A DNA stretch of 6,703 bases from Thermodesulfovibrionales bacterium (GCA_022865525.1 JALHSV010000047.1:1-6703), one strand, 5' to 3'; numbered from the stretch's first letter, positions 1 through 6,599 are shown. Translations and numbers: made by a program. The notes: generated by a model not told the origin, from the sequence alone.

Positions 1-1
1 A

Positions 2-790
2 ATCAGGTTCCGTGAAAAGACAAATCCCATCCTTTCAAAAAGTTACTGTTTAAATCGCGCACGGACATGGCCTCAGGGCTATCAGGGTGATTATAAGACA
101 TTGGAAGGCATGTACAGGAATACTCCGCTTTCCGAAGGGATCGGCTATTACCTTGATGCATATGCTTTGAATTTTCCTCTTGCCATAGCAGTAAGAAACA
201 GGATAAAGAAACTCGAACATATCCTGAGAGACGAACTGAAGCACAGAAAATACCCGAATGTCCTGAACATTGCCTGTGGTTCATGCCGTGAGGTCTTCGA
301 ATTAGCATCTGATATAGAGGAGTCAGGAGCCAGATTTACCTGCATTGATCTGGATGACGATGCCCTTGCCTTTACAGCCAACCGTCTATCATTCACCAAT
401 ATTTCACCCGTTACATCAGAGCAGGTTGTTCTCAGAAAATACAATGCTGTCAGGATGTTCGACCACGAGCTCAATCTGAACGAATTCGGAATGCAGGATA
501 TCATATACAGTGTTGGATTGTTTGATTACCTTCCAACCGATTTTCTCATAACCCTGCTGAGAGCACTCTACCGGCTGACCGCTCCGGGTGGCACCTTGAT
601 AACTTCTTTTAAGGATGCTTCACGATACAGGCATCAGGAATATCACTGGATTGTCGACTGGGACGGATTTCTCCAGCGCACCGAAGATGACTTCAGGTCA
701 ATTCTGTCTGATGCAGGTTTCCAGGATTCTGCAATATCAGAAACACGGGGAGAATCAGGCATCATTGTTTTCTATCTCATGAGGAAATAA
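2..790 (+). CDS. Class I SAM-dependent methyltransferase, 3-hydroxypalmitate-methyl-ester-synthesis type (5' partial)
   Basis: The reading frame is open from base 2, so the true start lies left of the window; 262 residues are visible. A TTG at 101 opens the same frame but has no ribosome binding site and would remove conserved sequence. Visible residues 23-31 read WPQGYQGDY, and after a MY pair comes an AVRNR motif (about 63-67). This resembles my recollection of the N-terminal half of the family annotated as extracellular factor (3-hydroxypalmitic acid methyl ester) biosynthesis protein. The SAM-binding core follows: motif I LNIACGSCRE (88-97), an acidic loop CIDLDDD (114-120), GLFDYL (172-177) and APGG (194-197). 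The tail has W-x-x-x-x-W and RTEDDF, also family-typical. The family is thought to methylate small acyl molecules. Its place 39 bases before an acyl-chain operon suggests it modifies that product, for example by methyl-ester formation; this is inference. The methyltransferase fold is secure, the substrate is not. Confidence 0.88.
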   Translation: MRFREKTNPILSKSYCLNRARTWPQGYQGDYKTLEGMYRNTPLSEGIGYYLDAYALNFPLAIAVRNRIKKLEHILRDELKHRKYPNVLNIACGSCREVFELASDIEESGARFTCIDLDDDALAFTANRLSFTNISPVTSEQVVLRKYNAVRMFDHELNLNEFGMQDIIYSVGLFDYLPTDFLITLLRALYRLTAPGGTLITSFKDASRYRHQEYHWIVDWDGFLQRTEDDFRSILSDAGFQDSAISETRGESGIIVFYLMRK

Positions 791-822
791 CCATACTATG
801 ACAATAAAGAAAAAGGTTTTAC

Positions 823-827
823 AGGAG
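823..827 (+). promoter_or_regulatory. Ribosome binding site with very short spacing before the ketosynthase-like gene
   Basis: AGGAG lies at 823-827 and only two bases (TT) separate it from the ATG at 830. The usual spacing is about 5 to 9 bases. The start is still well supported because the residues that follow (MKRTVVITGIG) align with the N-terminus of the second ketosynthase (MNKRIVITGLG). No in-frame alternative ATG, GTG or TTG lies between the upstream stop at 788 and this ATG. Confidence 0.55.
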
Positions 828-829
828 TT

Positions 830-2062
830 ATGAAGAGAACAGTTGTCATCACAGGGATAGGGATCATTTCACCGATAGGAACAGGGAAAAATATCTTTTG
901 GGATGCCCTGTTCCACGGCAGAACAGGGTTCAGTCCCATAACCCTGTTTGATACCTCCCAGCACCATGTTCATGTTGCCGGCGAAATACATGATTTTGAT
1001 CCTGTCCGGTTTCTGGGCAAGAAAGGACTGCGTGAGCTTGACCGGAGCACCAGGCTTCTCAACGCAGCGGCGAAGCTCGCCCTTGAGGACAGCAATCTGG
1101 AGATAACCGATGATAACGCGCCTTCCGCAGGGGTTTCTATCGGAACCACATTCGGGAGCCTCCACAGCATCTTTCAATTCGACCGTGCCGGCCTCATCGA
1201 AGGCCCCCGTTTTGTTAACCCGTCGCACTTCCCGAACACTGTTATCAATTCACCGGCAAGCCGGGTTTCTATCCGCTATAAGATGAAGGGATTCAACACA
1301 ACCATTTCGACAGGATTCTGCGCAAGCCTCGACGCCGTCTCCTATGCATCTGACTTCATCAGGCTGAACAGAGCTGATATCGTTCTTTCCGGTGGTGTTG
1401 AAGAATTATGCGAGGAAACATTCATAGGTTTTGCCAAGCTCGGATATATATCAGGATCGGATAATTCAGAACCTTGCTGCTGTCCCTTTGACAACCGCAG
1501 GAACGGCATCATTCTTTCCGAAGGTGCCGGAATCATTGTCCTTGAGGATGAAGATCATGCGGTAAAGAGAGGGGCGCCTATTCTTGCGAAAATAGCGGGG
1601 TATGGAAATGCCTTTGACCCATCAGGAGACAGCGGTTTCAACAGTGCAGGACAGGGGTTAAAGAAGGCAATAGCATATGCTCTGAGAGAATCGTCCCTTA
1701 GCCTTCATGACATCCAGTACATATCTGCGAGCGCCAATTCAACAAGAGGGCTGGACAGAATGGAAACAAGGGTCATTAGAGACATTTTTGGTGAACGGGC
1801 TTTTTCCATTCCGGTGAGTTCAATAAAATCAATGGTTGGAGAGACCTTCTCTGCTTCCGGCGCTCTTGCTTTAGCTGCTGCAGTCGGGACAATACAGCAT
1901 GGGATTATTCCCCCAACCGTGAATTACCGGGAAAAAGATCCGTCATGCGATCTCGATTATGTTCCGAATATAGCGAGAAATCAGCCGGTAGATACTGCGC
2001 TCGTCATAGCATCAGATCCATACGGAAATAACTCAGCAATTATTGTGGAGAAATATGAGTAA
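830..2062 (+). CDS. Ketosynthase-like protein lacking the Cys-His-His triad (KS-beta / chain-length-factor-like)
   Basis: This 410-residue protein has the full thiolase-fold length of FabF-type ketosynthases and aligns without gaps to the canonical ketosynthase at 2538-3752 through the active-site region. All three catalytic positions are altered. The nucleophile position is Phe163 (STGFCAS against STACAAG), the first His is Ser301 (ISASANST against ISAHGTGT), and the second His is Glu338 (SMVGETF against SMLGHTM). The structural Lys333 and Glu312 are kept. The gatekeeper-loop Phe becomes Pro397 (DPYGNN against AFGGNN), and the DAxHMT substrate motif is lost. A cysteine sits one residue off, at 164. 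The flanking LDAVSYA and SASGAL resemble type II polyketide KS-alpha and KS-beta proteins. KS-beta proteins pair with an active ketosynthase and help set chain length. I infer the same role here, with the protein at 2538 as partner. Catalytic inactivity in condensation is very likely; the exact role is not proven. Confidence 0.9.
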   Translation: MKRTVVITGIGIISPIGTGKNIFWDALFHGRTGFSPITLFDTSQHHVHVAGEIHDFDPVRFLGKKGLRELDRSTRLLNAAAKLALEDSNLEITDDNAPSAGVSIGTTFGSLHSIFQFDRAGLIEGPRFVNPSHFPNTVINSPASRVSIRYKMKGFNTTISTGFCASLDAVSYASDFIRLNRADIVLSGGVEELCEETFIGFAKLGYISGSDNSEPCCCPFDNRRNGIILSEGAGIIVLEDEDHAVKRGAPILAKIAGYGNAFDPSGDSGFNSAGQGLKKAIAYALRESSLSLHDIQYISASANSTRGLDRMETRVIRDIFGERAFSIPVSSIKSMVGETFSASGALALAAAVGTIQHGIIPPTVNYREKDPSCDLDYVPNIARNQPVDTALVIASDPYGNNSAIIVEKYE

Positions 2063-2098
2063 CAACTTTGCACGATTCACACTATATGAACATTTCAC

Positions 2099-2104
2099 GG
2101 AGAG
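2099..2104 (+). promoter_or_regulatory. Ribosome binding site of the dehydratase gene
   Basis: GGAGAG at 2099-2104 lies six bases before the ATG at 2111. It supports that start and independent initiation after the 48-base gap from the ketosynthase-like gene. Confidence 0.7.
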
Positions 2105-2110
2105 TTAATT

Positions 2111-2545
2111 ATGGAACTTGATTTTGAACAGATAAAAAAGTTGATACCACAGCGGTTTCCCTTCATTATGATCGACAGGGTCCTGAATGTAGATCCCGGG
2201 AAGGAAGCCGTTGCTGTAAAGAATGTATCGGGAAACGATATATTCTTTCTCGGTCACTTCCCTGAGAGGGCGATCATGCCCGGGGTTGCTCTTATTGAGG
2301 CAATGGCCCAGACGGCCATAGTCATCTTCGCCTCTAAAGAAAATTTAGCGTCACATAACAACCTCTATTTCCTCGGTTCGGTCAAAGCGAGATTTTATCA
2401 TCCCGTAGTACCGGGAGATTGCCTGAAAATCAGGGCGGTCAATGTCAAATCTCTGCCCGCTGGTGCCTATGTAACGGCTGAAGCATCAGTCGATGACAGG
2501 AAAGTATCGGAGGCAGAGCTTGTATTCAGTGTGAAAAATGAATAA
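2111..2545 (+). CDS. fabZ: FabZ-type 3-hydroxyacyl-[ACP] dehydratase
   Basis: A 144-residue single hotdog-domain protein, the normal FabZ length. It would remove water from 3-hydroxyacyl-ACP to give trans-2-enoyl-ACP in the cytoplasm. The catalytic pair is intact: His49 in GHFPERAIMPG and Glu63 in LIEAMAQ, the same positions as in characterised FabZ enzymes. KARFYHPVVPGD (92-103) matches the FabZ central-strand motif. In the N-terminal motif, normally LPHRYPF, the His is replaced by Gln14 (LIPQRFPF). The gene lies between the two ketosynthase-type genes and overlaps the next start by 8 bases, so it probably serves this pathway and is not the housekeeping copy. The symbol marks family membership only. 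Double-bond formation in a growing acyl or polyene chain is the inferred role. Confidence 0.9.
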   Translation: MELDFEQIKKLIPQRFPFIMIDRVLNVDPGKEAVAVKNVSGNDIFFLGHFPERAIMPGVALIEAMAQTAIVIFASKENLASHNNLYFLGSVKARFYHPVVPGDCLKIRAVNVKSLPAGAYVTAEASVDDRKVSEAELVFSVKNE

Positions 2546-3752
2546 GCGTATTGTTATAACAGGACTGGGTGTTGTTTCCTCAATCGGTATCGGCTGGGAA
2601 TCATTCTGGGAAAACCTTTTACAGGGCACCTCAGGCATAAGCCCTGTAACATCTTTTGATACATCCGGCCATTTTACCCACAACGGCGGAGAGATCAGGA
2701 ATTTCAGAGCCGATGAATATATTTCACCTGATACGCAGAACATGCTCAGCCGCTCTTCTCAGTTTGCGGTTACAGCTGCCAAGCTTGCCCTGAAAGATGC
2801 AGACCTCTCTCTTGAACAGCTTTCAACCATGATCGTCGGGACCTGTATCGGTACGACCATGGGATCAGTGCAGACTTCAGAGATCATCAACCAGTTTATT
2901 GTCCTCCAGGGAAGAATGGATTTTGGAAATAATTTGATCTGCCAGGTTCCGACACACTCTACCCCCGCTGCAGTTTCACGGGAATTTACCCTCACGGGGC
3001 CAAATCTGATGTTTTCTACAGCCTGTGCAGCAGGAAATTATGCGATCGGATATGGTTTTGATCTTATACGACTCGGAAGGGCTGATCTTATTCTTGCAGG
3101 CGGTTCAGACCCTTTTTCAAAGGTAGCTTTTACGGGATTCAATCAGTTCGGCGCAGTGGCTCCCGAAAAATGCCAGCCCTTTGATAAAAATCGCAGAGGA
3201 ATGATGGTTGCTGAAGGCGCAGGCATACTCATCATCGAATCTCTTGAACATGCGGTCGGGAGAAATGCTCGCATATATGCCGAAATATCAGGGTACGGGT
3301 TGAGCTGTGACGCTCAGCATATGACTCTCCCCTCAGTCGAAGGCGTTTCGCGCTGCATGATGCAGGCCTTACGAGAAACGGGAACCGGCATAGATGAGGT
3401 TGATTATATCAGTGCCCATGGCACAGGCACACCTGCAAACGACAAGACTGAGTGTGCAGCAATACATGAGGTTTTCGGCCCTCGTGCGCGCCATGTTCCG
3501 GTCAGTTCGATAAAATCCATGCTCGGTCATACGATGGGTGCAGCATCTGCGCTGGAGGCTATCGCATGCGCCCTTACGGTAAAAAACAACGTGATTCCGC
3601 CGACGATCAATTATGAAACGCCCGACCCTGAATGCGACATTGATTGCGTTCCGAATCAGGCACGCAGGCAGAAAGTGAATGTCGCCCTGAATAACTCCTA
3701 TGCCTTCGGCGGAAACAATGCATCCTTAGTACTGCGAAAATATATTCCATAG
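2538..3752 (+). CDS. Beta-ketoacyl-[ACP] synthase, FabF/KS-alpha type, catalytically complete
   Basis: This 404-residue condensing enzyme would join an acyl thioester on its cysteine to a malonyl-ACP unit, releasing CO2. The triad is complete: Cys163 in STACAAG, His294 in SAHGTGTPAND, and His331 in SMLGHTMGA, with Lys326 in SSIKSM. The DAQHMT substrate motif (258-263) and the gatekeeper loop AFGGNN with Phe390 are also present. The tail PECDIDCVPNQAR is typical of FabF and KS-alpha proteins. The ATG at 2538 sits inside the end of the dehydratase gene (sequence ATGAATAA) with no clear ribosome binding site, so translation is probably coupled. With the triad-less homologue at 830-2062 it likely forms an active/inactive heterodimer; that is inference from type II polyketide and aryl polyene systems. 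A stand-alone FabF role in ordinary fatty acid synthesis is less likely given the neighbours. Confidence 0.93.
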   Translation: MNKRIVITGLGVVSSIGIGWESFWENLLQGTSGISPVTSFDTSGHFTHNGGEIRNFRADEYISPDTQNMLSRSSQFAVTAAKLALKDADLSLEQLSTMIVGTCIGTTMGSVQTSEIINQFIVLQGRMDFGNNLICQVPTHSTPAAVSREFTLTGPNLMFSTACAAGNYAIGYGFDLIRLGRADLILAGGSDPFSKVAFTGFNQFGAVAPEKCQPFDKNRRGMMVAEGAGILIIESLEHAVGRNARIYAEISGYGLSCDAQHMTLPSVEGVSRCMMQALRETGTGIDEVDYISAHGTGTPANDKTECAAIHEVFGPRARHVPVSSIKSMLGHTMGAASALEAIACALTVKNNVIPPTINYETPDPECDIDCVPNQARRQKVNVALNNSYAFGGNNASLVLRKYIP

Positions 3753-3758
3753 AGGGGG
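3751..3758 (+). promoter_or_regulatory. Strong ribosome binding site for a TTG-started carrier protein
   Basis: The purine run AGAGGGGG starts within the stop codon of the preceding ketosynthase and ends eight bases before TTG 3767. No ATG or GTG lies at a suitable distance in this frame, and the site supports TTG as the start. Confidence 0.65.
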
Positions 3759-3766
3759 AACACAAA

Positions 3767-4036
3767 TTGAGCGAAAACACTATCGAAGCAGAAATTATTT
3801 CGATCATCGCTGATGTCTCGGGATTTGATCCTGAGGAAATCAAACCCGAATCAAAATTAGCTGATGACCTTGAAATCGATTCAATCAAGGCAATCGAGAT
3901 CGTTGTTGCGCTCGAAAAGAAATACAAAATATCGGTGCGGGACGATGATGTCCCGAAGATTACAACCGTCCATGAGACAACAGAATTGGTCTCCAGGCTC
4001 TTGCAGCAGGACAATATGATTCATGTCCGGAGCTGA
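3767..4036 (+). CDS. Acyl carrier protein
   Basis: A small acidic protein of 89 residues with the four-helix carrier-protein pattern. The phosphopantetheine attachment site is Ser39 in LEIDSIKAIEI; the serine codon is at 3881-3883. The DSIK form is common in polyketide and polyunsaturated-fatty-acid carrier domains, whereas housekeeping AcpP usually has DSLD. It would hold the growing chain on a 4'-phosphopantetheine arm and present it to the two ketosynthase-type proteins, the dehydratase and perhaps the FAD enzyme. Initiation is at TTG with a strong upstream binding site. The gene starts 14 bases after the ketosynthase stop, and its 3' end overlaps the FAD enzyme gene by 14 bases. The position suggests a dedicated carrier for this pathway. 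Confidence 0.92.
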   Translation: MSENTIEAEIISIIADVSGFDPEEIKPESKLADDLEIDSIKAIEIVVALEKKYKISVRDDDVPKITTVHETTELVSRLLQQDNMIHVRS

Positions 4037-5435
4037 TCACCCTGAGTATGATGCCGTAATCATAGGTGCCGGCATAAGCGGCCTGGTATGCGGCAATTAT
4101 CTTGCAAAAGCAGGAATGAAAGTGCTCATTGCCGAGCAGCATCATAAACCGGGAGGGTATTGCACTTCCTTTACCAGAAGAGGATTTACCTTTGATGCAG
4201 CGGCCCACTCCTTCGGGGGATACCGGGAGAACGGTATTCTGCGGAAGGTTTTTCAGGATTTTTCATTAGACAAAAATATACCCATTACGCGGTATGACCC
4301 TTCAGATATTCTCCTTACTCCTGAGTATCGGGTTTGTCTCTGGTCTGACCCGGAAAAAACAATCGAAGATCTCAGGGAGCCATTTCCGAAAGAAGCTGAT
4401 AAGTATAGGGAATTTGTAGCCTTTCTGATGAATCCTTCTCTGAACTCATTTGCCAGAATTCGGAGTTGGACATTCAAAGATTTACTCGATCACTACTTCC
4501 AGAACGAAGCATTGAAGTCTATGCTTGCCTTCCCGATATTTGGGAATGGTGCCCTCCCCCCTTCACGAATGTCAGCTTTTATCGGTGCCAAAATATTCAT
4601 TGAATTTCTCCTTGACGGCGGGTATTATCCGGATGGAGGCATGCACGTCATGTCCAATGCATTAGCAGAACGTTTTCAGGAATATGGTGGAGAATTGCTG
4701 CTGTCCAGCCCGGTCCAAAAAATCATAGTTCGTAATGGAAACGTCAGCGGGGTGGTAATCAACAATACCCTGATTGCCTCACGTCACGTCATCTCAAATT
4801 GTGATGCGAGACAGACGTTTCTCAATCTCGTTGGGAAAAAGCACCTCCCGCAGGAATTCCTTAATAAACTAAACCACATGATACCCTCACTCTCTATGTT
4901 CGTCTTGTATCTTGGAATGGATCAGGCTTTCCCGGAAAATGCAGGTTCAAACATCTGGTATCTCCCGCAGTATGATTTGGAAAATATGTATCGCTCAGCT
5001 GCCCGCAGATCTCATAAAAACATTTCCGAGTTCATGATGCGCATCTCACCAAATGGGAAATGCATTCTTGCATTCATCCATGCGCCATACCGGAACAAAC
5101 CTTTCTGGCTCAACAACAGGGAGAAATTCATAGAGTCTTTTATTATCCATCTCACGCACATTATGCCGGATATAGCTCAGCACATTCTGTACAAGGAGGC
5201 TGCGACACCCCACACCATGCATCGATACACGCTCAATTACCGGGGAGCTGCATATGGATGGGAGAGTATTCATTCACAGCTTGCAGATGTTGATTTCAGA
5301 AGACCTTCTTTTTTACATAATTTATCCTTAACGGGACATTGGTCAACGCAGGGTCTCGGCATACCGGGTGTCGCATATCTGGGATACGATACCGCCTCGA
5401 CTTTACTGAAAAGAAGAAAAACCCTTCCTTCATAA
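4023..5435 (+). CDS. FAD-dependent oxidoreductase of the phytoene desaturase / carotenoid isomerase (CrtI/CrtISO) family
   Basis: A 470-residue flavoprotein. The N-terminal dinucleotide-binding fold has GAGISG (15-20) and Glu38, which should contact the ADP ribose. PGGY (43-46) follows, then GFTFDAAAHSFGG (54-66), a family signature. The mid-section YYPDGGMHVM (201-210) and GGELLLSSPVQKI (222-234) are typical of the superfamily. The C-terminal FAD motif is GHWSTQGLGIPGV (438-450) followed by AYLGYDTAS. There is no signal peptide or clear membrane helix. Relatives desaturate or isomerise conjugated polyenes (phytoene, prolycopene) or saturate retinol. No other carotenoid gene is here, and the gene overlaps the ACP gene by 14 bases, so the substrate is more likely an acyl or polyene chain of this pathway, possibly ACP-bound. 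Related enzymes have been proposed in ladderane lipid formation. Family assignment is strong; the reaction is unknown. Confidence 0.88.
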   Translation: MSGADHPEYDAVIIGAGISGLVCGNYLAKAGMKVLIAEQHHKPGGYCTSFTRRGFTFDAAAHSFGGYRENGILRKVFQDFSLDKNIPITRYDPSDILLTPEYRVCLWSDPEKTIEDLREPFPKEADKYREFVAFLMNPSLNSFARIRSWTFKDLLDHYFQNEALKSMLAFPIFGNGALPPSRMSAFIGAKIFIEFLLDGGYYPDGGMHVMSNALAERFQEYGGELLLSSPVQKIIVRNGNVSGVVINNTLIASRHVISNCDARQTFLNLVGKKHLPQEFLNKLNHMIPSLSMFVLYLGMDQAFPENAGSNIWYLPQYDLENMYRSAARRSHKNISEFMMRISPNGKCILAFIHAPYRNKPFWLNNREKFIESFIIHLTHIMPDIAQHILYKEAATPHTMHRYTLNYRGAAYGWESIHSQLADVDFRRPSFLHNLSLTGHWSTQGLGIPGVAYLGYDTASTLLKRRKTLPS

Positions 5436-6593
5436 CCTCCTCCTGAACAGCGAAAAAAACTGCTCCTTAACTTTTTCCCACAGTGACCGTTTGCTCCACG
5501 CATCGATTGCTATCTGCTTTGACTGCCTTAAATCTTCTTCGAATACTTCTTTCATCTGTTTCCCAAAATCCGCATCGATAATACCGACGTTTCCTTCATC
5601 GTTTTTTCTGAGAGACTGGAAATCCAGATTGGCAGATCCAATAATACTCCAAACGCCGTCAAATACTGCTGTCTTCGCATGGAGGATTTCTCCCTGATAG
5701 GTATATATTTCAACCCCTGCTTTCAAGAGTTTCGCAAAAATTGCCCTCCCTGCATAATGTGCTGCGGTAACATCCGACTTTCCGGGGAGAAGCAGTTTGA
5801 CATCCACACCCCGTGCTTCCGCTCCCTCGAGCACATGGAGCATTCTCCTGCTTGGAGTAAAGTATGCTGTTGTCAGGTAGATGCATGTTCGGGCCTGATC
5901 GATACTGTAATAGAGCAGTTTCCGCATCTTCCGGCGGCCTTTTGCAGAGCTTACAAATATTGGGAGTACTGGTACACCGCCTTCAACAGGTTCTGTGGAT
6001 TGATCAAAATATATTGCCGGACCTTTCCATACCTGCCAGCTTTTTTTGAATATTTCCAGAAGAGTCCTCGCTACGGGACCTTCAAGAAATATTCCTGTAT
6101 CGCGCCACCCTTTTACATTCCTTACTCTGTGGTATCCCCTGTATTCATTTGCAATATTCAGGCCTCCCGTAAAAGCGATAACACCGTCAATGATTATGAG
6201 TTTCTTGTGGTCCCTGTGGACATAGTGAAAGGGGTCTGTCCACTTAAATGGTCGTGATGCCCTTATCTGCACTCCTGCCTTTCTCAGATCCCTCCAGAAT
6301 TTCATCGGAGTTACGAGAGATCCGAAATGGTCATAGAGGATATAGACTTTTAAACCCTTTAGAGCTTTTCTTTTCAGTATTTCTGCAAGCTCATTTCCTG
6401 TTGCATCATTCCGGAAGATGTAAAATTCGAGACATATCAACTCCTTCGCTTTTTCTACAGCATCGAATATTGTTCGAAATGAATCGTCTCCTTTCCACAA
6501 AAGGGTTACCCTGTTTCCGCCTATAAATGGAATGCCGTACTCCTGTGCTATAGCTTCTGTACTGAATGAGGTATTGTTCTGTTCAACGTCCAT
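5430..6593 (-). CDS. cls: Cardiolipin synthase / phospholipase D family protein (ClsB-like)
   Basis: A 387-residue protein with two phospholipase D HKD motifs: His129-Lys131-Asp136 (HKKLIIIDG, followed by GGLNIANEY) and His305-Lys307-Asp312 (HAKTAVFDG, followed by IGSANLD). Paired motifs form one active site that transfers phosphatidyl groups, making cardiolipin in Cls enzymes. It lacks the two N-terminal membrane helices of ClsA and is close in length to ClsB. The basic, amphipathic C-terminus (SLWEKVKEQFFSLFRRRL) could bind the membrane. The ATG at 6593 is the first canonical start after the in-frame stop at 6669-6671, and no ribosome binding site is visible before it. It converges on the acyl operon with a 6-base overlap, so a functional link is not implied. 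It could also be another phosphatidyltransferase of the same superfamily. Confidence 0.9.
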   Translation of the reverse strand: MDVEQNNTSFSTEAIAQEYGIPFIGGNRVTLLWKGDDSFRTIFDAVEKAKELICLEFYIFRNDATGNELAEILKRKALKGLKVYILYDHFGSLVTPMKFWRDLRKAGVQIRASRPFKWTDPFHYVHRDHKKLIIIDGVIAFTGGLNIANEYRGYHRVRNVKGWRDTGIFLEGPVARTLLEIFKKSWQVWKGPAIYFDQSTEPVEGGVPVLPIFVSSAKGRRKMRKLLYYSIDQARTCIYLTTAYFTPSRRMLHVLEGAEARGVDVKLLLPGKSDVTAAHYAGRAIFAKLLKAGVEIYTYQGEILHAKTAVFDGVWSIIGSANLDFQSLRKNDEGNVGIIDADFGKQMKEVFEEDLRQSKQIAIDAWSKRSLWEKVKEQFFSLFRRRL

Positions 6594-6599
6594 GACTAC

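Noticed and set aside
101..790. Complete 229-residue methyltransferase starting at TTG 101
   Set aside because: The frame is open to the left edge, carries WPQGYQGDY just upstream, and there is no ribosome binding site before 101. The gene is better read as 5' partial.
830..2062. Ketosynthase-like gene as a decaying pseudogene
   Set aside because: The frame is uninterrupted over 410 codons, the fold motifs and Lys333 are kept, and the changes fall specifically on catalytic and substrate positions, as in known KS-beta proteins.
2083..2088. TATATG as an internal promoter -10 with TTGCAC at 2068 as -35
   Set aside because: The spacer is only 9 bases, too short for a sigma-70 promoter, and the genes look like one operon.
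4023..5435. Authentic carotenoid pathway gene
   Set aside because: Only family-level similarity supports this. There is no phytoene synthase or other carotenoid gene in the window, and the gene is coupled to an ACP.
5444..5478. Weak inverted repeat GAACAG/CTGCTC followed by a T-run as a terminator for the + operon
   Set aside because: The stem is about six bases with a mismatch, the T-run is separated from it by several bases, and it lies in coding sequence of the opposite gene.
5679..6257. A 192-codon open frame on the + strand
   Set aside because: It lies wholly antisense to the phospholipase D gene, whose two HKD motifs make the - strand reading certain. The + translation is rich in Cys and aromatic residues with no recognisable domain.
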